A stretch of DNA of 64,000 nucleotides from Variovorax sp. V213 (GTDB lineage Bacteria > Pseudomonadota > Gammaproteobacteria > Burkholderiales > Burkholderiaceae_C), in assembly GCF_041154455.1 (NCBI RefSeq), contig NZ_AP028664.1, forward strand, positions 3,597,001 to 3,661,000. The letters run 5' to 3'. The translations under genes and the position numbers were made by a program. Positions 1 to 10,145 of the stretch are shown here, one piece after another. The notes under the pieces were generated by a model. That model was not told where the DNA came from, did no database searches, and saw only the letters and a list, made by a program, of their open reading frames with translations. Position 1 is the stretch's first letter. The number at the start of each line of letters is the position of its first letter.

Positions 1-131
1 TGGGTACAATCCCAGCTTCACTTGCCGGCTAACCCGGCACAACTCTTCGGGCCGTCGCCCTTTCGGACTCCAGTCGGCGCCTTCCGTTTTTTCTCCTTTT
101 TCTCCCTGTGGGGAGCTTGGTCAGGTCCTCC
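1..131 (+). promoter_or_regulatory. Upstream region of the Rieske oxygenase gene with possible -10 box
   Basis: The first 131 bases hold no gene. TACAAT at 5-10 looks like a sigma-70 -10 box pointing right, which would give a leader of about 115 nt. A short perfect stem, TGCCGG at 23-28 against CCGGCA at 34-39, lies in that leader but has no T-run, so it is not a terminator. A C/T-rich stretch precedes the start codon. Any -35 box would lie outside the window. Confidence 0.3.
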
Positions 132-1274
132 ATGTCTGATTTAAGTCTTCAACTGCAGCAGGCCGCGAGCCAACTTCCAGTTTCCGCGTACTTCGACGAG
201 TCGCTTTACGCGCGCGAAATGCAAACGCTGTTCGCGCAAGGGCCGCGCTACGTCGGCCACCGGCTCGCGGTGCCCGAGCTGGGCAACTACCACACCCTGC
301 CGCAGGAGCACCAGGGCCGTGCGCTGGTGCACACGCCCAAGGGTGTCGAACTCATTTCGAACGTGTGCCGCCACCGGCAGGCTCTTATCCTGCAAGGCCG
401 CGGACAGCTCGACAGCCAGACCGGCGGCAACATCGTCTGCCCGCTGCACCGCTGGACCTACGCGGCCGCCGACCCGCGCGCCACGGGCACGCTCATTGGT
501 GCGCCGCATTTCGACCAGGACCCCTGCCTGAACCTGCACAACTATCCGCTCACCGAGTGGAACGGCCTGCTGTTCGAGGGCGGCCCGAACGGCGTGGGCC
601 GCGACGTGGCGGCCGACATGGCCGAACTCGGCCCGCGCGCCGACCTGGACTTCACGGGCTACGCGCTCGACCGGGTCGAGCTGCACGAGTGCAACTACAA
701 CTGGAAGACCTTCATCGAGGTCTATCTCGAGGACTACCACGTCGGCCCTTTCCACCCGGGCCTGGGCAGCTTCGTCACCTGCGACGACCTGCGCTGGGAG
801 TTCAACCGCAACTTCTCGGTGCAGACCGTGGGTGTGGCGAACCGGCTCGGCCGCGCGGGCAGCCCCATCTACCAGAAGTGGCAGGAGCAGCTGCTCAAGT
901 ACCGAGAGGGCAAGCCGCCCAAGTACGGTGCCATCTGGCTCACCTACTATCCGCACGTGATGGTCGAGTGGTATCCGCACGTGCTCACGGTGTCGACGCT
1001 GCATCCGGTAAGCCCCACCAAGACCCTCAACATGGTCGAGTTCTTCTACCCCGAGGAAATCGTGGCCTTCGAGCGCGAATTCGTCGAGGCCCAGCAGGCC
1101 GCCTACATGGAAACCTGCGTCGAAGACGACGAGATCGCCGAGCGCATGGACGCCGGGCGCCGCGCCCTCATGCTGCGCGGCGACGACGAGAGCGGCCCCT
1201 ACCAGAGCCCGATGGAAGACGGCATGCAGCAGTTCCACGAGTGGTACAGAGCCGCAATGCAGACTACTGCCTGA
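132..1274 (+). CDS. Rieske [2Fe-2S] aromatic ring-hydroxylating oxygenase, alpha-subunit-like
   Basis: The predicted protein (380 aa) belongs to the Rieske non-heme iron oxygenase alpha-subunit family. Such proteins pass electrons from a [2Fe-2S] cluster to a mononuclear iron that hydroxylates or demethylates a substrate in the cytoplasm. Cluster ligands C79-x-H81 and C103-x-x-H106 are visible. The catalytic-domain signature is also present: NWK at 190-192, then H203 and H208 in the spacing that binds the mononuclear iron. I chose ATG 132 rather than the upstream in-frame ATG at 108 because homology-like sequence starts with MSDLS. The substrate cannot be read from the sequence, and no reductase or ferredoxin gene is adjacent, so electrons must come from elsewhere. 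Confidence 0.88.
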   Translation: MSDLSLQLQQAASQLPVSAYFDESLYAREMQTLFAQGPRYVGHRLAVPELGNYHTLPQEHQGRALVHTPKGVELISNVCRHRQALILQGRGQLDSQTGGNIVCPLHRWTYAAADPRATGTLIGAPHFDQDPCLNLHNYPLTEWNGLLFEGGPNGVGRDVAADMAELGPRADLDFTGYALDRVELHECNYNWKTFIEVYLEDYHVGPFHPGLGSFVTCDDLRWEFNRNFSVQTVGVANRLGRAGSPIYQKWQEQLLKYREGKPPKYGAIWLTYYPHVMVEWYPHVLTVSTLHPVSPTKTLNMVEFFYPEEIVAFEREFVEAQQAAYMETCVEDDEIAERMDAGRRALMLRGDDESGPYQSPMEDGMQQFHEWYRAAMQTTA

Positions 1275-1305
1275 ATCGATGAGCGCCTCTTCGCACGGTG
1301 TGCCG

Positions 1306-1395
1306 GGAACACCGCGGAACCGGCTTTGCCGGGCCGCTGGCGTTGCCCCCGGCGAGGGGGGTCGAAAAGCGACGCGAAGTGCGCGAAGCCTGGGG
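1306..1395 (+). repeat. Dispersed ~90-bp repeat, copy 1
   Basis: This element is nearly the same as segments at 23922-24010 (same strand) and 5902-5991 (opposite strand). All three share a core CCGCGGAACCGGCTTTGCCG, then a C-run/G-run stem (TTGCCCCC...GGGGG), GCGA-CGAAGTGCGCG and a final GCCTGGGG. Here it fills most of the gap between the oxygenase gene and the EamA gene. It creates a spurious N-terminal extension of the EamA reading frame. It encodes no transposase, so it looks like a REP/MITE-type intergenic element. Confidence 0.85.
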
Positions 1396-1406
1396 GAGAG
1401 CCGATA

Positions 1407-2339
1407 GTGCAAGCACTCTGGATGGTGCTCGGCGCCTTCTTGTTCGCCACCATGAGCGTGGTCGTCAAGGTTGCCTCGGCCTGGTTCAACAGTGGCGAGA
1501 TGGTGCTCGGACGCGGCCTGATCGGCATCGTGCTCCTGTGGCTTTTGGCGCGCAGCCGCGGTGTCTCGATGGCCACCCGCTACCCCGGCATGCACGCCTG
1601 GCGCAGCACCATCGGCGTGGTGTCGCTGGGTGCATGGTTCTATGCCATCGCCCACATGCCGCTGGCCACGGCCGTCACGCTCAACTACATGAGCAGCGTC
1701 TGGATCGCGGCCTTCCTGGTCGGCGGCGCGCTGCTCGCGTGGGTGCCGGTGCCCGGCCGCGACGGCCGCGTGCAGCGCCCGCCGCTGCAGGGGCCGCTGG
1801 TGCTGACGGTGCTCGCGGGCTTCGCGGGCGTGGTGCTGATGCTCAAGCCCTCGGTCAATGGCAACGAAGGTTTCGCGGGCCTGCTGGGGCTGCTTTCGGG
1901 CCTCACGGCGGCGTTCGCATACATGCAGGTGGTGGCACTCTCGCGCATCGGCGAACCCGAATTGCGTACCGTCTTCTATTTCGCGGTGGGCTCGGCAGTG
2001 GCGGGTGCCATTGCCACAGCCGCCACCGGGTTTTCGGGCGGGGGTGCGTGGACGTGGCAGCATGCGCTGTGGCTGCTTCCGATCGGCCTCTTGGCCGCCC
2101 TCGGGCAGCTTTGCATGACGCGCGCCTACGCCACGGCCAAGACCCAGGCCGGCACGCTCGTGGTGGCCAATCTGCAGTATTCCGGTATTGTCTTTGCGGC
2201 GTTCTACAGTGTGGTGCTGTTCGACGACCGCATCGACGCCGCCGGCTGGGCCGGCATGGCGCTCATCATCGTGAGCGGCATCGCAGCCACCGTGTTGCGC
2301 CAGCGCGCTGTGCCCAAGGCGCCGGCCGAAGAACACTGA
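1407..2339 (+). CDS. EamA/DMT-superfamily transporter
   Basis: The 310-aa hydrophobic protein has about ten predicted membrane helices arranged as two EamA repeats, as in drug/metabolite exporters (RhaT/YedA/RarD type). Substrates of this family range from amino acids to purines and cannot be assigned here. The frame is open back to ATG 1326, but that extension only translates the dispersed repeat. GTG 1407 is preceded by GGGGAGAG at 1393-1400, so I take GTG as the start. The first residues VQALWMVLGAFLFATMS form the first helix. The sulfurtransferase gene follows 38 bp downstream on the same strand. Confidence 0.85.
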   Translation: MQALWMVLGAFLFATMSVVVKVASAWFNSGEMVLGRGLIGIVLLWLLARSRGVSMATRYPGMHAWRSTIGVVSLGAWFYAIAHMPLATAVTLNYMSSVWIAAFLVGGALLAWVPVPGRDGRVQRPPLQGPLVLTVLAGFAGVVLMLKPSVNGNEGFAGLLGLLSGLTAAFAYMQVVALSRIGEPELRTVFYFAVGSAVAGAIATAATGFSGGGAWTWQHALWLLPIGLLAALGQLCMTRAYATAKTQAGTLVVANLQYSGIVFAAFYSVVLFDDRIDAAGWAGMALIIVSGIAATVLRQRAVPKAPAEEH

Positions 2340-2377
2340 ACCGCATCGAACCGAATCGACAACGAAGGAACCCCGCC

Positions 2378-3286
2378 ATGTACACCACCCTCGTCAGCGT
2401 CGAACAACTCCAGCAACTGCAGGCTGGCGACGTACCTCTCATGGTTTTCGACTGCAGCTTCGACCTCATGAAGCCCGAGGCGGGCGCACAGCAATATGCC
2501 GCCGCGCACATCCCCGGCGCCGTGTATGCGAACCTCGACACCGACCTCAGCGCGAAACACGGCGTACCGGGCGCACTGGGGGACGTGGTCATTGCGCAGG
2601 AAGACGGCGTGCCGGCCTCGGGCGGACGCCATCCGCTGCCGAGCCGCGAGAAGTTCGCAGCCTGGTTGTCGAGCATCGGTTTTTCCAACGACATGCAGGC
2701 CGTGGTCTATGACCGCAACGGCGCCAACTATTGCGGCCGGCTCTGGTGGATGCTCAAGTGGATGGGCCACGACGCGGTGGCCGTGCTCGACGGCGGCCTG
2801 CAGGCATGGCAGGCCGCGGGCGGCGAAGTCACGAACCGCGAAGAGCCGGCGCACTTCCAGTCGAATTTCGTGCCGGGCGAGCCGCTCGCGAAGCTCGTGA
2901 CCACCGACGCCGTGGTGCGCCGGCTCGGCCAGCCTGACCAGAACCTGATCGACGCGCGCGCCGCCGCACGATTTCGCGGCGAGGTGGAACCTCTGGACCC
3001 GATCGCGGGTCACATCCCCGGGGCTTTCAATCGGCCCTTCGCCGAAAACCTCGGCCCCGACGGCAAGTTCAAGTCGGCATCGCAATTGCGTGCCGAGTTC
3101 GAAGCGCTGCTCGCGGGACGCGATCCGGCGACGGTCGTCCACCACTGCGGCAGCGGCGTGAGCGCTGTGCCCAACCTGCTTGCAATGCAGATCGCGGGGC
3201 TGGGGACCACCGCGCTCTATGCCGGCAGCTGGAGCGAGTGGAGCAACACGCCGGGGCTGCCGACCCGGCAAGGCGCAGAACCATGA
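2378..3286 (+). CDS. Sulfurtransferase (tandem rhodanese; 3-mercaptopyruvate/thiosulfate sulfurtransferase type)
   Basis: This 302-aa protein has two rhodanese domains, the usual size for TST/MST enzymes that move sulfane sulfur from thiosulfate or 3-mercaptopyruvate to a thiophilic acceptor such as cyanide. The N-terminal domain is the inactive one. The C-terminal domain holds the active-site loop HHCGSGVSA with the catalytic Cys. A CGSGVxA loop is characteristic of mercaptopyruvate-type enzymes (SseA), whereas thiosulfate-preferring rhodaneses tend to have CRKGV. AAGGAA at 2365-2370 precedes ATG 2378. The stop codon overlaps the start of the next gene (ATGA), which suggests translational coupling into the zrg-like operon. 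Confidence 0.9.
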   Translation: MYTTLVSVEQLQQLQAGDVPLMVFDCSFDLMKPEAGAQQYAAAHIPGAVYANLDTDLSAKHGVPGALGDVVIAQEDGVPASGGRHPLPSREKFAAWLSSIGFSNDMQAVVYDRNGANYCGRLWWMLKWMGHDAVAVLDGGLQAWQAAGGEVTNREEPAHFQSNFVPGEPLAKLVTTDAVVRRLGQPDQNLIDARAAARFRGEVEPLDPIAGHIPGAFNRPFAENLGPDGKFKSASQLRAEFEALLAGRDPATVVHHCGSGVSAVPNLLAMQIAGLGTTALYAGSWSEWSNTPGLPTRQGAEP

Positions 3287-3867
3287 AACAGATCCGACTT
3301 CGACGACGCATTTCATCCGGCTTCGCATTCGCCGCGGCATTGTTCGCAGCGGCCCCTTTTCTTTCAGCGCAGGCCCAGCAGCAGCACGCACACGTGCACG
3401 GCCAGCTCAAGCTTGACGTGGCCATCGACGGTCCCACCGTCGTGATCAACATGGAGTCGCCGCTCGACAACATCGTCGGCTTCGAGCGCGCGCCCAAGAC
3501 CGATGCCGAGAAAAAGACCGTCGAAGATGCCGTCGCCCAGCTGCGCGCGGCGGACAAGCTCTTTGCCATCGACCCCGCCGCCAACTGCAAGCTCGGCCCG
3601 GTCGACCTGCGCTCCGGCGCGCTCGGCCTCGGCAACCCCGACCCGAGCGAGCCCCCGGGCCATGCAGACCTCGACGCCACCTTCTCCTTCAACTGCACCA
3701 ACGCGGCCGCGGCAAAGTTCATCGACGTGAATCTTTTCGCCGCCTTCAAGGGCACGCGCCAGATCGATTCGCAGATCGCTTCGGCGCAAGGCCAGTTCAA
3801 GCGCCAGCTCAAGCGCCCTGCGGTTGCGCAAGCGAACCAGCCCGTACGCCTGAGCTGGGGCAAGTGA
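3283..3867 (+). CDS. DUF2796 (ZrgA-like) periplasmic protein
   Basis: This 194-aa protein has an N-terminal Arg-rich signal peptide ending near AQAQ, followed at once by a histidine motif, QQHAHVHGQ, that marks the DUF2796/ZrgA family. ZrgA is the presumed substrate-binding or accessory component of zrgABCDE, described in Vibrio cholerae as a zinc-regulated system that aids zinc acquisition. The downstream ATPase, permease and DUF3299 genes are in the order expected for that system. A conserved Cys pair (NCKLG and FNCTN) may form a disulfide. The start overlaps the upstream stop. No Zur box was recognised upstream, since the gene is embedded behind the sulfurtransferase. Confidence 0.8.
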   Translation: MKQIRLRRRISSGFAFAAALFAAAPFLSAQAQQQHAHVHGQLKLDVAIDGPTVVINMESPLDNIVGFERAPKTDAEKKTVEDAVAQLRAADKLFAIDPAANCKLGPVDLRSGALGLGNPDPSEPPGHADLDATFSFNCTNAAAAKFIDVNLFAAFKGTRQIDSQIASAQGQFKRQLKRPAVAQANQPVRLSWGK

Positions 3868-3871
3868 CGCT

Positions 3872-4618
3872 GTGAGCACCGTCTCCCAGGGCGAGGCGTC
3901 GCCGCTGCGCGTGGTGCTCGCCATCGAAGCGCTGCGCTTCGCGTGGCCCGGCATGAAGGCGCCGTGCATCGACATCGAGGCCTTTCGCATCACGGCCGGC
4001 GAGTCGGTCTTTCTGCACGGCCCGAGCGGTTGCGGCAAGAGCACGCTGCTGTCCCTGCTGGCCGGCGTGCTGGTGGCCGACGAAGGCCGCGTCACGCTGC
4101 TGGGGCACGACTGGTCCCAGCTCTCGGGTGCCGCGCGCGACCGCTGCCGCGTGGCGCACGTGGGCTATATCTTCCAGCAGTTCAACCTGCTGCCGTATCT
4201 GAGCGTGCTCGACAACGTGCTGCTGCCCTGCCGCTTCTCGCAGCGGCGCGAATCGCAGGCCGCGCGCGGCGGCAGCTCGCGCGAAGAGGCGGAGCACCTG
4301 CTCGACCAGATGGGACTCGACCGCCACCTGTGGAAGCGCCAGGCCGTGCAGCTGTCGGTCGGCCAGCAGCAGCGCGTGGCCGCGGCCCGCGCGCTCATCG
4401 GCCAGCCCGAAGTGGTGATTGCCGACGAGCCCACGTCCGCGCTCGACGAAGACCGGCGCGAAGCCTTTCTCGACGTGCTGCTGACGGCCTGCGCGGTGAA
4501 CCACAGCGCGCTCGTGTTCGTGAGCCACGACCAGCGCATCGCGCAGCGCTTTGCCCGGCATGTGCTGCTGCCCGAGATCAACCGTGCGGCTTCGGCTGCG
4601 ATAGCGGTGGACGCATGA
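3872..4618 (+). CDS. ABC transporter ATP-binding protein (ZrgB-like, LolD/MacB class)
   Basis: This 248-aa ABC ATPase has Walker A GPSGCGKST at about residues 50-58, the Q-loop FQQFN, the signature LSVGQQQR, Walker B VVIADEPTSALD and the H-loop SHD. The closest subclass by motif is the LolD/MacB group that works with FtsX-like permeases, and such a permease is the next gene. The start is GTG 3872, four bases after the DUF2796 stop. Together the two likely power extrusion or mechanotransmission in a zrg-type metal system rather than classic import; the direction of transport is not shown by the sequence. Confidence 0.88.
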   Translation: MSTVSQGEASPLRVVLAIEALRFAWPGMKAPCIDIEAFRITAGESVFLHGPSGCGKSTLLSLLAGVLVADEGRVTLLGHDWSQLSGAARDRCRVAHVGYIFQQFNLLPYLSVLDNVLLPCRFSQRRESQAARGGSSREEAEHLLDQMGLDRHLWKRQAVQLSVGQQQRVAAARALIGQPEVVIADEPTSALDEDRREAFLDVLLTACAVNHSALVFVSHDQRIAQRFARHVLLPEINRAASAAIAVDA

Positions 4619-4628
4619 AGGCCTGCCG

Positions 4629-5891
4629 ATGAGGGCACTTTTTTCGATCGCCTGGCACAGCGCCTGGAACCGGCGCTTCACGCTCGCGCTCACGGTGTTC
4701 TCGATTGCGCTGTCGACCTTTCTGCTGCTCGGCGTCGAACGCATCCGCACCGAGTTGCGCGAGAATTTCGCGTCGTCCGTGTCTGGCACCGACCTGATCG
4801 TGGGGGCGCGCGCAGGCTCCACGCAGCTGCTGCTGTACTCGGTGTTCCGCATCGGCGCGGCCACCAACAACATCTCCTGGAAGAGTGTGCAGGCGCTGGC
4901 CGCGCACCAGGGCGTCGACTGGGTGGTGCCGCTTTCGCTGGGGGACTCGCACCGCGGCTTCGCGGTGCTGGCCACCTCGCCCGAGTACTTCACACGCTTT
5001 CGCTATGGCGACCGCCAGCTGCTGAAGCTGCGCGAAGGCAAGCCCTTCAGCGAGCTGTTCGATGCGGTGGTGGGCGCCGAAGTGGCCGACAAGCTGGGCT
5101 ACCACGTCGGCCGGAAGATCACGCTCGCGCACGGCAGCGGCGAGCTCAACACGGCCGAACATGCCGACAAGCCATTCACGGTGGTCGGCGTGCTCGCGCG
5201 CACCGGCACGCCGGTCGACCGCACGGTGCACATCGGCCTCGAAGCCATGGAAGCGATCCACCTCGAATGGGTGGGCGGCGCGCCGATGCCGGGCGTGAAG
5301 ATCCCGGCCGAGCAGGTGCGCAAGTTCGACCTCACGCCAAAGAACGTGACGGCCGCGCTCGTGGGCCTGAAGAACCGCTCCGCCGTCTTCGGCGTGCAGC
5401 GCTGGATTTCGACCTACAACGGCGAACCGCTGATGGCCATCCTGCCGGGCGTGGCGCTCGACGAACTGTGGAGCGTGATCGGCATCGGCGAGAACGCGCT
5501 GCTGTTGATGTCCGCGCTGGTCGCGCTGGTGAGCCTTGCAGGCCTTGTCTCCGTGGTGATGGCGGGCTTGAACGAAAGGCGGCGCGAGCTGGCCGTGCTG
5601 CGTGCTGTCGGCGCCAGCCTGCGCCATGTGCTGGCGCTGCTCGCGCTCGAGGGCGCCATGGTCACCGTGCTGGGCGTGGCCTTTGGCGTGGTCATGGCCG
5701 TGCTCGGCATCGCCCTGCTCGCGCCATGGCTGCAGTCGCAGTTCGGGCTGACATTGAGTCTTTCAGAACCTACACTGAACGAATGGCTGCTGATGGGAAG
5801 CCTGCTGGTGGCGGGTTGGCTCGCAAGCCTGCTGCCCGGCATCCGTGCCTACCGGCTCTCGTTGGCCGACGGCCTCTCACCGAGGATTTAG
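4629..5891 (+). CDS. FtsX-like ABC transporter permease (ZrgC-like)
   Basis: This 420-aa membrane protein has one N-terminal helix (residues about 15-40), a large periplasmic MacB-type core domain, and three C-terminal helices around 290-410 forming the FtsX domain. The cytoplasmic stretch NERRRELAVLRAVGAS between helices is typical of this permease family and contacts the ATPase. It partners the ABC ATPase just upstream (10 bp gap). The next gene starts three bases after the stop, consistent with one operon. The order DUF2796-ATPase-permease-DUF3299 points to the zrg system rather than to lipoprotein release. Confidence 0.87.
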   Translation: MRALFSIAWHSAWNRRFTLALTVFSIALSTFLLLGVERIRTELRENFASSVSGTDLIVGARAGSTQLLLYSVFRIGAATNNISWKSVQALAAHQGVDWVVPLSLGDSHRGFAVLATSPEYFTRFRYGDRQLLKLREGKPFSELFDAVVGAEVADKLGYHVGRKITLAHGSGELNTAEHADKPFTVVGVLARTGTPVDRTVHIGLEAMEAIHLEWVGGAPMPGVKIPAEQVRKFDLTPKNVTAALVGLKNRSAVFGVQRWISTYNGEPLMAILPGVALDELWSVIGIGENALLLMSALVALVSLAGLVSVVMAGLNERRRELAVLRAVGASLRHVLALLALEGAMVTVLGVAFGVVMAVLGIALLAPWLQSQFGLTLSLSEPTLNEWLLMGSLLVAGWLASLLPGIRAYRLSLADGLSPRI

Positions 5892-5893
5892 AC

Positions 5894-6592
5894 ATGTACA
5901 CCCCCAGTCTTCGCGCACTTCGTGTCGCTACGCCCACCCCCTTGCAGGGGGCAATACCAGCGGTCCGGCAAAGCCGGTTCCGCGGTATTCCTGGAACGGT
6001 TGCCCTGGCACTTGGAGCATCGATGCTTTCGTTGGCTGCATGGGCCGCCGAGCCCGCGCCCAAGGACACGACCGCATCGAACCCGCTCGGCGGCAAGGCT
6101 GCACCAGCCGCGACCGCCAAGGCCACGCCGGGCCAGCCGCGCCAGATCACCTGGGAAGAACTGGTGCCCAAGGACTGGGACCCGGCCAAGGAATTCAAGG
6201 GCATGGACCTCGCCGCGCTCAACGACGGCGACCCGCGCGCCAACGAGCTGCTCATGAAGATGCAGGAAGTGTCGAACAATGCGCCGACCAATCCGGCCAT
6301 GAACGGCGCGGACATCAAGATCCCGGGCTTCATCGTGCCGCTCGAAGAAGCCAAGGGCGAGGTCACCGAGTTCCTGCTGGTGCCTTATTTCGGCGCCTGC
6401 ATCCACACGCCGCCGCCGCCGGCCAACCAGATCCTGCACGTGGTCACGCCAAAGGGCGCCAAGTTCCGCGCCATGGACACCGTGTGGGTCACCGGCAAGC
6501 TGCAGACGCTGCGCAACGACTCGATGATGGGCGTGAGCGGTTATCACGTGAACGCAACCAGCGTCACCAAGTACGCGGGCGGCGCAAAGTAG
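5894..6592 (+). CDS. DUF3299 protein (ZrgD-like) with repeat-encoded N-terminal extension
   Basis: This 232-aa predicted exported protein carries a DUF3299 domain, seen in the TWEELVPKDWDP motif, the IKIPGF(I)VPLE strand and the FLVPYFGACIHTPPPPANQI block. The Cys and His in the last block may bind metal. It is the fourth gene of the zrg-like set. GAGGA at 5882-5886 gives a good ribosome site for ATG 5894. The codons from 5902 to 5991 are a copy of the 90-bp dispersed repeat, read in frame, so about 30 foreign residues (LRALRVA...RQSRFRGIPG) separate the start Met from the hydrophobic signal sequence (VALALGASMLSLAAWA). No other usable start lies between repeat and signal peptide. Confidence 0.82.
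   Translation: MYTPSLRALRVATPTPLQGAIPAVRQSRFRGIPGTVALALGASMLSLAAWAAEPAPKDTTASNPLGGKAAPAATAKATPGQPRQITWEELVPKDWDPAKEFKGMDLAALNDGDPRANELLMKMQEVSNNAPTNPAMNGADIKIPGFIVPLEEAKGEVTEFLLVPYFGACIHTPPPPANQILHVVTPKGAKFRAMDTVWVTGKLQTLRNDSMMGVSGYHVNATSVTKYAGGAK
5902..5991 (-). repeat. Dispersed ~90-bp repeat, copy 2 (inside the DUF3299 gene)
   Basis: The reverse complement matches copies at 1306-1395 and 23922-24010 with only scattered differences. The segment is 90 bp, a multiple of three, so insertion just after the start codon kept the reading frame open. It codes for the peptide series LRALRVA then RQSRFRGIP, the same peptide that the other copies would give on the matching strand. Confidence 0.85.
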
Positions 6593-6751
6593 GCCTCCCG
6601 AGCGGGTCTGTGGTTCTGCGCCGACAGCGCGGGCGGCGCAGCACCGACACAGACCGTTGCATCGGCGATGCAAGCTGGCGTCGTCGCCACAGGTGGCACG
6701 CCGTTGAAAGAGTTCAGGGCGTGACAAGGTCGGCGCCCACAGGAACTCCAG

Positions 6752-8758
<2,007 letters not shown>

Positions 8759-8779
8759 AAGCGGCTGCCGCGAGGCCTG

Positions 8780-10048
8780 TTACTGCTTGCCGATTTCCGT
8801 CAGCAGCCGAGTGACAAGATAGAGGCGCGGCACGATCGAATCGACCTCGATGTATTCGTCGCGTGCGTGATAGCCGAAGCCCGCCAGGCCAAAGCTCTCG
8901 ACCACGGTCGCCTTCCCCGAGCGGCCCGCATAGCCCGCATCAGTGCCGCCACCGGTCATTGGCGTGAGCGCGAGTTCGCGGTCGATTTCCTTGTAGATGG
9001 CCTGGGCCTTCTCGGCCAGCGCGCGGCCCTTCTCGCCTGCCACAAAGGCCGGGCGACCCACTTCGACCTTGACCGTGGTCTCGGTATCGGGCACCAGCTT
9101 GCCGCTCGCGAGCTTCGCTTGCAATGCCGCCTCCAGCTTCTTCTCGGCGCCGGGCTGCGTGATGCGGATGTCGCCGAGTGCCTGGGCCTTTTCGGTGATC
9201 TGGTTGATCGGGCCGGTCGCGCGCGCCACGGTCCAGTTGAGCGCGACGCCGGGGATGTCTTTCGCGACGTCCCTGGTCTGCAGCATCTGGTACGACAGCT
9301 CGTACAGGGCATTGCGCCCCAGCTCGGGTGCCGCACCCGCATGCGACGCACGGCCCTTCACGTCGAGCGTGGCCTGCGCGATGCCGGCCGCGCCCAGCAG
9401 CAGCGATTCACCCTTGGCCACCGACTTGGCGGCCGTCGGCTCGAACGACAGCACCGTGTCGTGCTGATCGGCTATGGCCGCGATGAGCTCGCCGGAGCCG
9501 ACCGAGCCCACCTCTTCGTCGGGGTTCATGAGCACCGTGAGCGTGTCGTAGTCGCGCCAGCCCGCGTCGGCCAGGATCTTCAGCGAAGCCATCATGACCG
9601 CGAGCCCGCCCTTGTCGTCCGCAATCCCCGGTCCGTAGATGCGGTTGCCATCGACCTTGTAGGGCTGGCTGTTCAGGATGCCTGCGGCGTACACCGTGTC
9701 CATGTGGCCCTGCAGCATGATCCTGCGCTTGCCCGTGCCCTTGATGGTGCCGATGACGATGTCGGCGCCCGCGCCGGCCGTGGCCTTGCGCCGCTCGGTC
9801 TTGAAGCCAGCAGACCTGAGCCGCGTCTCCACCGCATCGGCCATCTTGAGCAGGCCATCGACATTCAGGCTGCCCGATTCGATCAGCACCATCTCCTTGA
9901 GGCTCTCGATCACCGCGGGCTGCGCCTTCTCGGCGGCGGCGAGCAGCTTGGCATCGGGCGCGGCGTGCACGGCGGCGGCAGCGCCAAGGGCGAGGCTGCA
10001 GGCCAGCGACACGGACCGCAGGGCAAGGAAGGACGAATGCAGGGTCAT
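8780..10048 (-). CDS. M20 family metallopeptidase (carboxypeptidase G2/glutamate carboxypeptidase-like), exported
   Basis: This 422-aa protein has a signal peptide (hydrophobic SLACSLALGAAAAVHAA). M20 dizinc peptidase motifs follow in order: LQGHMDTVY (zinc His and catalytic Asp), GIADDKGG (bridging Asp), NPDEEVGS (catalytic Glu and zinc Glu) and a late GGGTDAGYAG block. The CPG2 branch removes C-terminal Glu or hydrolyses dipeptides and N-acyl amino acids in the periplasm. An in-frame ATG lies 22 codons upstream (10114), but the signal peptide only makes sense from 10048. It is convergent with the DUF3300 gene. A paralogue lies at 27273-28559. Confidence 0.87.
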   Translation of the reverse strand: MTLHSSFLALRSVSLACSLALGAAAAVHAAPDAKLLAAAEKAQPAVIESLKEMVLIESGSLNVDGLLKMADAVETRLRSAGFKTERRKATAGAGADIVIGTIKGTGKRRIMLQGHMDTVYAAGILNSQPYKVDGNRIYGPGIADDKGGLAVMMASLKILADAGWRDYDTLTVLMNPDEEVGSVGSGELIAAIADQHDTVLSFEPTAAKSVAKGESLLLGAAGIAQATLDVKGRASHAGAAPELGRNALYELSYQMLQTRDVAKDIPGVALNWTVARATGPINQITEKAQALGDIRITQPGAEKKLEAALQAKLASGKLVPDTETTVKVEVGRPAFVAGEKGRALAEKAQAIYKEIDRELALTPMTGGGTDAGYAGRSGKATVVESFGLAGFGYHARDEYIEVDSIVPRLYLVTRLLTEIGKQ

Positions 10049-10145
10049 GATGATTTCTTGTCGGAGTGATCGGCGGGCGCCAGCATAGCGATCCTCGCCA
10101 GGATTCACGCGCAAATCGGCGACAGCAGGACGGTGCGGAGAAGCG

